From assembly GCA_038503035.1 (NCBI GenBank), contig JAVSML010018936.1:48827-112826 (forward strand): DNA of 64,000 bases. The letters are read 5' to 3'. Positions within the stretch are counted from its first letter, which is position 1. Each line of letters starts with the position of its first letter. Source of the stretch: Crocodylus rhombifer (lineage: Eukaryota; Chordata; Crocodylia; Crocodylidae). The translations under genes were made by a program, and so were the position numbers. The notes below the pieces were generated by a model. It saw nothing but the letters and a program-made list of their open reading frames with translations, did no database searches and had not been told where the DNA came from. Below, piece by piece: positions 37,501 through 49,500 of the stretch.

Positions 37501-40500
37501 CCATACCTGGCCTCTCCAGTCTGCGACTCCATCTGGTTAACCCAAGATTTGTAAATATCCACAGGATCCGTTTTGATATTGAGTGATTTATCATCCATGA
37601 TTTCCTTCACAACAGGTGCCAGGATCTGCCTCAGTGCATTCTGGCCACGGGCACCACGGTTGAAACTTACCACCATCTTAATAACAGTGGGATTGCCAGT
37701 CACAATCTCATGTATCTGATCTACCTTGGATCTGGAAGAGAATGAACATGAATAAACAACTAACTAGGGATTTTTTTGTCCACTGTGTCACATGCCATGG
37801 CACAGGCTTCCAGAAGCAGACAGTGTTTAGAGTTTTATTTGTCAAGAAACAGCCAGTGGTTTTGTCCTGAAACATGAATACAGCGCTAGACTGCAGTAGG
37901 TAGCTCTTGGCACATGGCTCTGATGTGCCACAAAGAGACTTAAAGCCAAGGGCCTTTGCACAGCTCATCAACGCCCAGCTTGAAAGGACCTAGTGCTGCT
38001 GCAGGCATTTAATCCTACATGCCATATGAAAAAAAAAAAACACTTAAAAAGAAACTGAGAGCAGGCTAGCATGGTGTGAAAAACATCATTTCACCACAGG
38101 CACACTCATCCACCCTCACAGCCAGGCCAAGCAGCGCACTAATACATACTTTATCTCCTCTTTCAGAGCTGTCTGGAAAAGCCGCAGGAGCAGGTACTCT
38201 TCTCTCTGATTGGATGCATAGTTATACAGTGTGAAGATCACAGAATCCATAAATTTGGTGGATTTGTTCTGAGGCATCTGAAAAATCAGCTTGGCCAGGT
38301 AGGTTGGGTTAGTCTGTAACAACAACAACAGCCATTAAGCATTCACTTCTACAGAGGCCATGACAACTTGTGACAGTGGTGGGCTAGAAGTGCAATAAAC
38401 AAGTGAGGACTGAGTAAGAACATGGGAGTCTCTATGGCCAGGGGAAGCCTGAGGAGCTGCTTACCTGAAGTAGGTAGAACAGGTGCTGGTAGGCCTCCAG
38501 CTTCTCCCTCTTCTCTTTGCTCAGAGCCTTCAGACCTCCCTTCTGCTTGTTCAGCATCATCATGTCAGACAGCTGCTCCTTGTTCTTCTTCGTAAGCTTC
38601 TTGCTGTGGGAGACGACATCCTGCAGAGAGCCAGAGAGAGCTTTAAATTTAAGCACTGAAAATCAACTTACCTTTTAACTCTCCCCATTTTCATTCCTCT
38701 CCTTTGCTTTATAGTTAGTTTTTGTGATGGCTTTTTTCTAGATGCGCACCAATGTATCGATGCCATATCGGGTCGGCACCAATAAAAGGAAAATTAACAT
38801 TATTGGTCATTGGCTTTGTTTTGCCAGTGTAGATGATAATGTCACCAGTAAATGCGACGTGCATGAGCACAGCTGCAGCATGCACCGCAGAAATGCTGCC
38901 CAGCAGCACGGAGAGCAATGGCTAGCTGGTAAGTGGGGGGGAGAGTGGGGGCAGATTGAGGCCCCCACAGTAAGGGAGGGAGTGGGGCTGGGACAGAAGC
39001 AGGGGCTGGGGGCTGCCAAACTAGGGCGGTGAATATGACCCTGAGGCCAGAAGCAGGATGGAACTATGGGCAGCTCGTCCAGGAGGTGGTTCCCTGCCAC
39101 TGCACACACCTCCGAGGGAGGCATGGGGGCATGTGCTCCTCCAGATTTATGTGCAGGGCAAAGGCAGGCTGTCCACTGCGGGCTTGAGGCCAGGGGCTGA
39201 GTTGGTCTCTTCCCAGTGTAGGGGCTGGGCTGGGCAGGCAGGAGTGGGGCAGGCTCTGCTGCACGGGGCAGGTGGCAGCAGCACTTGGAGGGGTGGCTAT
39301 AGTACCCCAACCCCCAACCCCCTCTTCTTCTTCCTGCTTCTCTATCTCCAAAGCATTAACCCTCAGTTTGTTCTCTTCTTTAGCTAAGCCAGAGCCACCG
39401 ATCAGCTTCTTCTTGCCCAGTTACCTAGAGGTGGTGGATCTCCATCCTTGGAGGTTTTTAAGACCCAGCTCAACAAAGCCTTGGCTGGGATGATCTAGTT
39501 GGGGCTGGTCCTGGTTTGAGCACGGGGTTGGACTAGATGTGACCTCCTGAGCTCCCTTCCAACCCTCACTGTCTATGTTTCTGTGATTACACCCAGAGGC
39601 CCCTGTTTCTCTTGTACCTCCATCCCTAAAGCAGGTTTCATCGTTGTGCTAGCAGGGCTTCCAGAGCAGGTAAGGCCAAGGGTCATAGTTTCATAGTACC
39701 TAGAGTCAGGAGGGACCAGAACAGATCATCTAGCCTGACCCCTGCCACAGGCACGAATGAATGCTGGGGTCACAAGACCAGACCCCAGACAGGTGACCAT
39801 GCAACCTCCTCTTGAATTTGCCCAAGGTAGGGGTGAGGACCACTTCCCTGGGAAGTTGGTTCCAAATTTTGGCCACCCTAACTGTAAAATATTGCCTTCT
39901 GATCTCTAACCTAAACCTATTCTCCATCAACTCATTACCATTGTTCCTTGTCACCCCAGGTGGTGCTGGGGAGAAAAAGGCTCTATCTATTTGCTGATCA
40001 TCTCCCTTGATGAGTTTGTAGGCAGCCACCAGGTCCCCCCTCAGCTTCCTCTTGCTAAGGCTGAACAGGTTCAGGTCCCTCAGTCTCTCCTTGTAGGGTA
40101 TGCCCTGCTGCCCCCTCACCAAGTGGGTGGCCCTCCTCTGAACCCTCTCCAGGCTGGCCACATCCCTCCTGAAGTGCAGCTCCCAGAACTGGACACAGTA
40201 CTCCAATTGTGGCCTGACCAATGTCACAAGAGGGGGAGTATCACCTCTCTGAACTGGCTGGAGATGCATCTTTGTCTGTGGACGTAGTCTTTCTGGACTT
40301 CAGCAAGGCCTTTGACACCATCTCCCACCCCATCCTCATTAAAAAACTAGGTGACTGTGGCACTGATGCCTACACCGTCAGATGGATTGCAGACTGGCTG
40401 AAGGGTCGTACTCAGAGGGTGGTGGTGGATGGGTCATGTTTGACCTGGGGGGAAGTGGGCAGTGGAGTCCCCCAGGGCTCAGTCCTTGGGCCCACACTGT

Positions 40501-43500
40501 TCAATTTCTTGACAACAGGGCAGACCCTACAATGAGAGACTGCAGGACCTGAACCTGTTCAGCCTTCACAAGAGAAGGCTGAGGAGGACATGGTGACTGT
40601 CTATAAACTCACGAGGGGGGACCAGAAGGGTTTGGGAGAGACCTTGTTTCCCCGAGCACCCCCAGGCATAACAAAGAATAACGGCCACAAATTGTTGGCG
40701 AGGAGGTTTATATTAGATGTCCATAAGAACTACTTCACGGTCAGGGCGGCTAGGATCTGGAACCAACTTCCAAGGGAAGTGGTGCTGGCTCCTACCCTGG
40801 GGGTCTTTAAGAAGAGGCTTAATGCCTACCTGGCTGGAGTCATTTGAGTCCAGTTTTTCTCCTGCCCAGGCGGGGGGTCAGACTTGAAGATCTACAAGGT
40901 CCCTACTTCTGTGATTCTGTGATTCTATGGCTGGCCTTGCTGGTTGCAATCTGGCATTGGCAGCTGATGTTCATCTTGGAGTCGATAATGACTCCAAGAT
41001 CCCATCCTGTCTCTGTGTTTTCAAGAAGGGAAGTCCCCACCCTGTATGTATGCTGTGGATTCCTTCTCCCATGGTGCAGCACCCTGTATTTGTCGACACA
41101 GAACCCCATCCTATTCTCATCTGCCCACTTTTGTAGTCTGTCTAAATCTAGTTGCAGCCTCTCTTTCCCTTCAAGTGTGTCCACCTCGCCCCACATCTTC
41201 GTGTCATTAGCAAACTTAGACAGCTGCTTTCCACCCCCTCGTCCAAGTTGCTGATGAAGATGTTAAACAGTGCAGGCCCAAGGAGTGAGCCCTGGGGGAC
41301 CTCGCTGCTCACATCTAGCCAGGCTGAGTACGACCCATCCACCGCTACTCTCTGGGTGCGCCCCATCAGCCAATTTTTTACCCACCCAACTGTGTAGACA
41401 TCAATGCCACAGTTGCTTAATTTATTGATGAGGATGGGGTGAGAGACAGTGTCAAAGGCCTTCTTAAAGTCTAGAAAAGCTACGTTCACGGTGATACCAT
41501 CATCCAAGGATTTAGTTACTTGGCATAGTTACTTAGGTCTGTGGTTTTCTTCTCAGCATTGGCTACTCTATGTGCTCAAGTCTGTACTTTGCTTTCCCCT
41601 TGCTTCATACCTGCAAAGTGATTTTGTTTTTCACAAGGAGCCCAATTTTGATGTCCATGAGATTGAGATCATTTTCTAGTTGTTGATTGGAGCGGATTAG
41701 GGTCACAACCTCCTCACGCAGCTTCATAAGGTCAAGCTCCTCTTGGAAATCCTGATCACTCTGATCCAGTAAGTGAACAAATTTTCGAAGCACCACCATA
41801 GGTGGGTTTTCAGCACTGACTAAGGATATGATGGAATAAGCAATAAATGCAACAGCATTTGCAATACCTTATTTTTGATCAAAATGTGACAAGAAATGAG
41901 AACAGTCAAACCAATATTTATCTCGGCTAACGTGGGGTGTTCAGACCAATTAAAAAGTCTGAATCCTACCTTCTAGTAGCAACTGTGATATGTAGAATCA
42001 AGATTTCCCTCGGCCTCATGTACTTCCCACACTGCCATTATTCCAAACTGTCCATGATGCAACCAAGCACGTTAGCAGTGTGCTAAGAATACTGTGCTGC
42101 TACAGGTATATTCCCATGGCAATACTTACTGAGAGTTTTGTAGTCATCTCGTGCTTTATTTGCGCGGATGAAGGCCTGGATTTTTATAACATCGTTTATC
42201 TAGAACGAGGAAAAAAAAAAAAATCGGACATCAATTCATTCATTGTAAAAATACAGAAAATTTGTATTTAACTAGTATAGCAGAGAAAGGATCTTACATG
42301 GTCTTTGAAATACTGCAACCGATTCCTGTACCGCTTTCTGGCTTGATACATCCTGGTCATTGACTGAATCTATGGGAAAGAAAACAGTCAGAGACAGTCT
42401 TTACTCCACAACAGGGTCTTGTAGGAATTTCACTACTACAAAGATACTGAACAATAATCACCAGGAGTTTAGAGGAACACGGTAGGAATGATCAAAAGGA
42501 CAGACTTATGAAAAACTTGAGAAAAAAAATCATTTTGGTGAAGGGCTTGTCTACAACAGGGTGGTGGCACAGCCTGCTTCCACCTGGACACTCAAAACTT
42601 GATGAGGCTGCTCCACAGTCAGACCCAACAGCCACGACTAAGGCTTTGGAGACAGGTCTTAAGAGCAGCTGCAGAGGGATTCCACAGAGCGTGTCTACAC
42701 GTGTTTGGGAACAGCTGTTCCAGGTGGCATAGACAGGCCTTAGATTACAGACGGCAATGAAGGGAGACAAATCCAACTTTCTACAAACACAGAAGTGCCT
42801 GGATTCCAAGAACCAGTGGCTCTCAACTTCATTAGACTTAAGACACACCTCAAAAAATGTCAGCTTTTAATTTTCAGTTGTTTGGGTTTTTTTACTACAG
42901 AAAAGTAACAGCAGAAGTCTTCTGTTGCAAAGAACTCAGAAAGACCACAACAGGTCAGAATGTTTCTGACTTGTGGGTTCCTGTCTGAAATCTTTGGGTT
43001 TAATCCTGTGAATCATGTTTGCACATCTAACTACTAACAACACTGTGTAGTATCCCATAGCATCCTTGAAAGAATCCCAAGGCACCCCAGGGTGCCACAG
43101 CACTCTGGCTGAGAATCAGTGATGCAGATATTTAGGACAGCAAGCAAGGGTTGGGGGAGTATAATAGGAACAGCAGGATTAAATTTAGACAAGAATTCAA
43201 GATAAACACAAGGACAGACTTCCAGACAGTCCATAAGATTGAAAGAGGAAGAAGTTTTACAGCAACTTAAGAGGTGACTAGACAAAGAACTAGAAACAAA
43301 ACATAACCCATGGAAGAAAATAACTCTGCCCTGGCCTCTAGGAAGGGTTATGACCAAAAGCTATTTTCCATCACTAATTACAATGTCTTTAGCAGCAGAC
43401 GCTTCCCAGAAAGCCGTACCTTCACTACTTGGTCCTTGTGCGCTTGCAAATACCCCAAGCGATCTTGGTATGCCTTCCGCTGCTTGTAGCCACGCCACTG

Positions 43501-46500
43501 AGACTGAGATCAAAGAAAGTGGTTACATTGTAGGGTAGTAGAAAAGGTGCATCTACAATTCCCACCTCTGCTGAGTGGCTCAGCTTTCCCCAAGGTCACC
43601 TCTGACCCCTTGTTAAATACTGAGGCTACACTATTTGCCATCATTAGGGACTTTATTATGGGTCTCGTGGTAGATAGAGATGGGCCTCTAGAAGGAAGAC
43701 AGAAAAGTGACTGAGCAGGCAGAGTTAGGAAAGGTGTTTCCACCTGAAGGGGCCTGTGGAAGAGGATGTGAAGCTACTTGAAAGAGAAACTGCTCATTTT
43801 TATTAACCTTGAGGCAGACATTTTGCTGCAGACACTGGGGTATGGATGAGGCAGAGGGTCAGAGGAGTTCAATTATCATTTACTGTGAAAGGTACAATTT
43901 TACTGTTTGAAATGCATGTACTGTTTGGATGAGGAACACATTTAGGCCTTAGCTTACCTCCACCTAACAAGCAAGAAGTAATAGTCCAGCACATATCCCA
44001 GCACATGTAGAAGGGATGCAAAAGAAGTCATGCAGAGATGTGGGACTTTCATTACCTGGATGCAAGTGATTGCGGGGACTTGCTTCTTCAAGAAACTCAA
44101 TCTTGAGTTGAATTCCTGCCGAACAAGGTATCCACGACAACAAGCCTGCAGCTTGGTGATCAGACTCTCATTGGCCAGCCAGAGCTGCTCTCGGTTGTAA
44201 GCAGCAGTAACCCCAGAGATGGTGCTCTGGATCCAGTGGGGCAGGAGGAAGCCACAGTACAAATTACAAAAGGGAAACCAGAACAGAGTGAGGAGACAAC
44301 AAGCAAAGCATCGGGTTTGGGTTATTTTTAGATAAGCATCATCTCACAGCCAGCTACAGCCAGTCCATTTTGACTTTAGCATGAACTGTTCCAGCACTGT
44401 GAGGGAGAACTGCCCATGTGGGCAGCCAGGAGCATGGACAAAGGTACCCAGGTAGTAGCTTCAAAGGGATGGGAGAGCTGTTACTGCTCGGACCAAACAG
44501 CAGCTGTGGCAGTGCATGAGCCCACAGCAGCACTAAATGCTCCATCCAGAGTCAATGTTGGGGCAATTTAGCTCATCGGGGTCCCTACAGCATCACAGAA
44601 ATGCAACAGTTACAGCACAAGAGCTGCTGTACCCTACAGAAGCAGCCTCCCCTCCTCTTTTGAAGCCACTACAAACGTACACTTGTCCACACCCTAAAGG
44701 ACCTTATTTTTCAAAAAAAGGGAACATTTTATCCTCCTACCTGTATCTCCTCTCGGGAGAGCTGTGTGCTGTTGTGTACAAATCCTGAAGGTTCATCCCA
44801 TGCTCCATCTCTGCTTCGCAGGTTATGGTAATAATGGTAGCCGCCTCTCACCCAGTGCTTCACCCACTCACTAGCATTGTCCCCTAAAAGAAACAGAAGT
44901 GTAAGGCTCAAGGAGAGAGACAGCCTTCCAGCAAACAGCCAACATTGAACTAGAAAGTCAAAACAACTATTTAAATATGTAAATGTCTATTCCCTCCAAA
45001 TAGATGAACAAAAGATAATGTTCCCTTGAGATTTCACTGAACTCCTATGACTGCCACCTAACCTAATATGTACTAGAAGTGAAGAAGGGTCAACTAATCA
45101 ACTTACATGCATCCTACCCCCTCTGCCATGGGAGAACAAGGCTTTATGACAGCATCTCAATACCCCCTGCCCCTTCCACATACACAATCCTGCCCCAATC
45201 ACTTTTCTCCCAACTAAAACATACAGCTTGCTTTTCAATCCCTTTATCACCTTTGCTGCTTGCTCCTGAATTCTCTAAAGTTTTTCTACATTCTTCTTAA
45301 AATGGCAGTCCCCGGACTGGGCTTGGTACTCCATCTATGGCCCAATAAGTGCTAAGCAGAATGATACTAGCACAGGGGTGGGCAAAATATGGCCCTCAGG
45401 CCAGATCTGGCTGGCCAACTGACTGCACAGCCCACAGCTGTCCCTGCAGAGCTCTGCCTGGGGCCAAGCCCCGCACGCTCCTGTTGGGGCAGCCCGTGCC
45501 ATGCTCCAGCCTGCGCCTGCTGGCCCAGGCCCCAACCAGCACGCAAGCAGCTTCCAGCAGAGCTGTTCCCAGTGCAGCTGCAGCAGGTGGGGTGCTCTTC
45601 TGCTTCCCTAGCCTGCAGCTGTGGCTCCTCCTCCTACCCCACATGCAGAGTGGTGTGGGTGTGTGCGCGTGTTGGGGAGGGGCAGGTCCTGCTTCAGCTT
45701 CTGGCTCTAGCTCCCAGCTACCTTCCACCCGCTCCACTGGCCCTGTGCAATGAGCACCCACCTGCACGAGGGTGGAGTGGGTGGAAGGCAGCTGGAGCAG
45801 GAGCTGCTCAGCCAAAGCTCCCCCTCCCTGGTCAGACCAGCGGCAGGGGCAGGGGCAGGAGCAGGAGGAGCCCTTGCTGGAGGTGAGGGAAGCAAGGGAG
45901 CACCCAGCTGGCTGCAGCTGCACCAGGAACAGCCCCACCAGAAGCTGCATGCTGGCTGGGGCCAGGCGTGGCAGGAGCTGCCCCAGGCAGGAGCAGGCAG
46001 GGCTGAACACCATGCTGATGCACGTGCCCCACACCCGCCCTCACCCCTGGCTGGCTTCTAGCACTTAGCACCCAGGCAGCCCCCCGCCCACATATATATA
46101 TGCATATGCCCTCCTCACACCCCGCCACCAGGCAGGGATGCGCTGGAAGTAGATCAGGGCTCTCGGCTCGACACCTGGCCCCCAGCCCCGGCAGTGCAAC
46201 AGCTCATGACAGCTCCCTATGTGGCCCTCAGGCCCAAATAACTGCCCACCCCTATATTAATATATCCCATGTCTTCCATACAATGCTTCCACCCAAACGA
46301 CATAAATGCTTCCCTACATCAAATACACCATTTCAGACAGACTTAGTTCTCTGGCCCCTGCTCTCCATTCCCTCATGTCGTTTAATCTGTTGTCTCTCAG
46401 CTAGTTTTCCATTTAGGATTCCCATAATTCACCTGCTGCCATTTTCTTCTTCTTCGCTTCTGCCAACTCTCGCTGGTACGTCTCAGCACACTCTGGAGTG

Positions 46501-49500
46501 ACTCCATAAAGCCCAACATCAGGTGAGCGCAGGGCACTGAGGGTTTGGCTAACATCACCATGGTCCACTGCTTCATTAATGGCCAGAATTCCTAAAGAAA
46601 CTTCCGTAATACACAGAAAAACGAGTTACCTGCATGCAGGGATTCAGTGTTCGACACCAAACACTGGGCCACACGGTGAGGAAAAGTAACTGTGACTGCA
46701 TATTCAGGGGTGGAGGATGATGGACTTTGGGGTCACATCTGTAATAACAGAGTATCTTACAGGAGCATGACTGTTCACAGATATTTTACTTTCATTCCAC
46801 TCTGTCCAGTTTATCTATGTGATTTTCAGTTCACTAAGAGAAGCCGTGGTCTACGGATAGTTACACTGAAACTGCAATTGCAAGACAAAACTGAGTGTGT
46901 TGGGTTAACATTTAGTTTATGGGCAAGCATCACATGACTCAATCCATGCCCAAACAAAGCCAATTTAAGAACACAAGAATCATTTACTGGGTCAGACTGT
47001 AGGTCCCTCTTGCCCACTCTCCTGTGTCACACAGGGGCAAAGAGCAGATACTAAAAGGGAGAGTGAACAGGGTAAAACTAGGGGGGTTTTTTCCACAGTT
47101 CCTCTCCCACTTGCAGTCTCCAGGATTTAAGGTCTAGGAAGTTCTAATTCAAAGGCCATGCCCTTAACTCCTGCACTCAATAGCTACTGATGCACCTTTC
47201 CTCCAAGAATCTGCCCAATCCCTTTTTTAATCTGGTTAAACTGTTTCTTAATTATGCAAAGTAGTATGCAAAGGATTTCTCGTAGCTAGTCTACAATCTG
47301 CTGGAAAGAAACAGACTGACTGCAAGTTGGGCGCAGAAGCACCGGCTTCCCTTAGACTGAATATTCCTTGTTATTACCTTCAAGCTGCTACCCTGGCAAA
47401 GCAGCTGTTTAGACAGTTCTAACAGGTAGAGCAACCTATTTTGTTCCCATGGTACTAATGGGAACAAAAGATGAGGTGAACTGCGCTCTAGATAAAGTCC
47501 TAGAGCTTTTTGCATACAGAATTTGCAGAAAAAGACCTTGGCCAAAGAATATTGGTTTAAAAGGGAAATCCATCACCATCTACTAAAAGGATTTAGGAAA
47601 TGCACATTAAACTCCTTGTTCTGAACATTCACACCGGATAGTTCAATTTTTTACAGCTCTTGCTTCTGTGCAACATTTAAAAGACAAAATGGAAACGGAG
47701 CAAGGAAATGCACACAACCCAAGTCCAAGGTCACTTTTGAGACTAGGGAACTGGGAGGTCCATGCCTACTGCACCAAACACCCTGAACCGCAGAAGCACA
47801 AATGATGCTGTGTCACCACGGTAGGGAAATGCACTCCGCTGTGCTTCAGAGCCACTGGCAGGGAACACTGAACTTTCAGGTTCCCGTGTCTGAAGAAAGA
47901 ACCCAAGTGGCTCATTGACCATCTCTGAAAATGTTCAATACCATTATAATGAAAACATAATTATACTTCCTCTGTTTCTTTAATTTCTAATAAATATTTT
48001 TTAACCAGATTACAGACAGAAAGAGCACTGAGAAAAAGGGAACCTACTAATGGGTGGGGAATGGGGCCCAAGACCACACGGAGGATAAAAGGCTCCAGTA
48101 CTGCGTCTTAGATTTCAGTACAAGGAAGGCCGACCAGTCCACATGGCAAACACTATTAAGAATGAAAGACTGAAAAGAATCTGGAGAAATAATAGGCAAT
48201 TGAAAGATCTTGATAATTTAATAATCCCTAAATTAACAGAACTCCCACTTGCCTCAGAAAGCTAACGTGGCAAATGAAGGAAAACTGGCAAGCAGAACTT
48301 CAAAAGGCTTTTTCACATCATTTGCTACAAAAGACCAATAAGAAAATTTAAAAACACAAAGTGAGAAGAAAAATCCTACTAACAACAACAACAAAAAAGT
48401 ATTAAGAGACAGAAAGCCAAGAGCAGGAATCTACCAACATTTCCAGAGGGTGAAAGGAGGTAAACAGGGAGGTGCCCCAGCAAATAGTGCAAGGTTTAGC
48501 ATTCAAGGTATTTTTTAAGCAATCTGAAAGCTGTGTGGAAATGACAAAGGTGAAGACCATTAACATATGAAACAATTTAACTTAGGAATTCCCAAAGCAT
48601 CTGATAAAACTCAGCAATTAGGTAAAAGACTGGCAGAATGAATTCACTGTAAGTAAGTATATTTTGACTTCAGCAAGGCTTTTGATATGGTCTCCCGGAA
48701 CATTCCTGCAAGCAAGCTAAGGAAGTACAGGGTTGGATGAATGGACTATAAGGTGGATAGAAAACTAGCTGGATCCTCAACCTCAGACGGTAGTTATCAA
48801 TGACTCACTGTCTACTTGTCAGCTGGTATCAAGTGGAGTGCCCCAGGGGTCGGTCCTGGGGCCTGTCCTGTTCAGTATCTTCAGCAATGACCTGGGAGAT
48901 GGGATGAATTGCACCCTCAGCAAGTTTGCCGTGGGGTGTAGTAGATATGCTGAATGGTAGGGCTAGGATTCAGAGTGACCTAGACAAACTGGAGGATTGG
49001 GCCAAAAGAACTGGCTACGGGGCTGCACTCAGAGCGTGGTGGTGGATGGGTCATTTTTGACCTGGAGGGATGTGGCCAGTGGAGTCCTCCAGGGCTCAGT
49101 CCTCAGGCTCGTACTGTTCAATTTCTTTATCAGTGATTTGGATGAGGGGGTGAAAAGCACCCTGTTTAAATTCACTGATGATACTAAGATTTGGGGCGAG
49201 GTGGGCATGCTAGAAGGGAGGGACAGGATACAGCTGGACCTGGACAGGGTACGGGGTGGACAAACGTGAATAGGATGGGATTCAACACTGACAAGTGCAG
49301 AGTACTGCAGTTGGGCAGTAAGAACCAGCAGCATGCCTATAGCCCAGGGAACTCCTTTCTTGAAAGCACAGTGGCAGAAAAGGATCTTGGAGTCATTATC
49401 GATTCCAAAATGAACATGGGCCGCCAATGCGAGGACACTATCAGTAAAGCTAACGGCAACTTGTCATGCATCCACAGATGCATCTCGAGCAGGTCCAGGG

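Noticed and set aside
42364..42365. Shorter start for window exon 7 at 42363
   Set aside because: It would drop the conserved IQ dipeptide. The upstream AG restores it, so the longer exon is annotated.
45349..46128. Overlapping open frames of 100-212 codons on both strands
   Set aside because: They are products of the GC-rich foldback element. The same words are read on both strands because of inverted arms.
46592..46593. Shorter start for window exon 3 at 46591
   Set aside because: Joining to the previous exon would create an immediate TGA. The upstream AG gives the conserved F-x-LGI junction.
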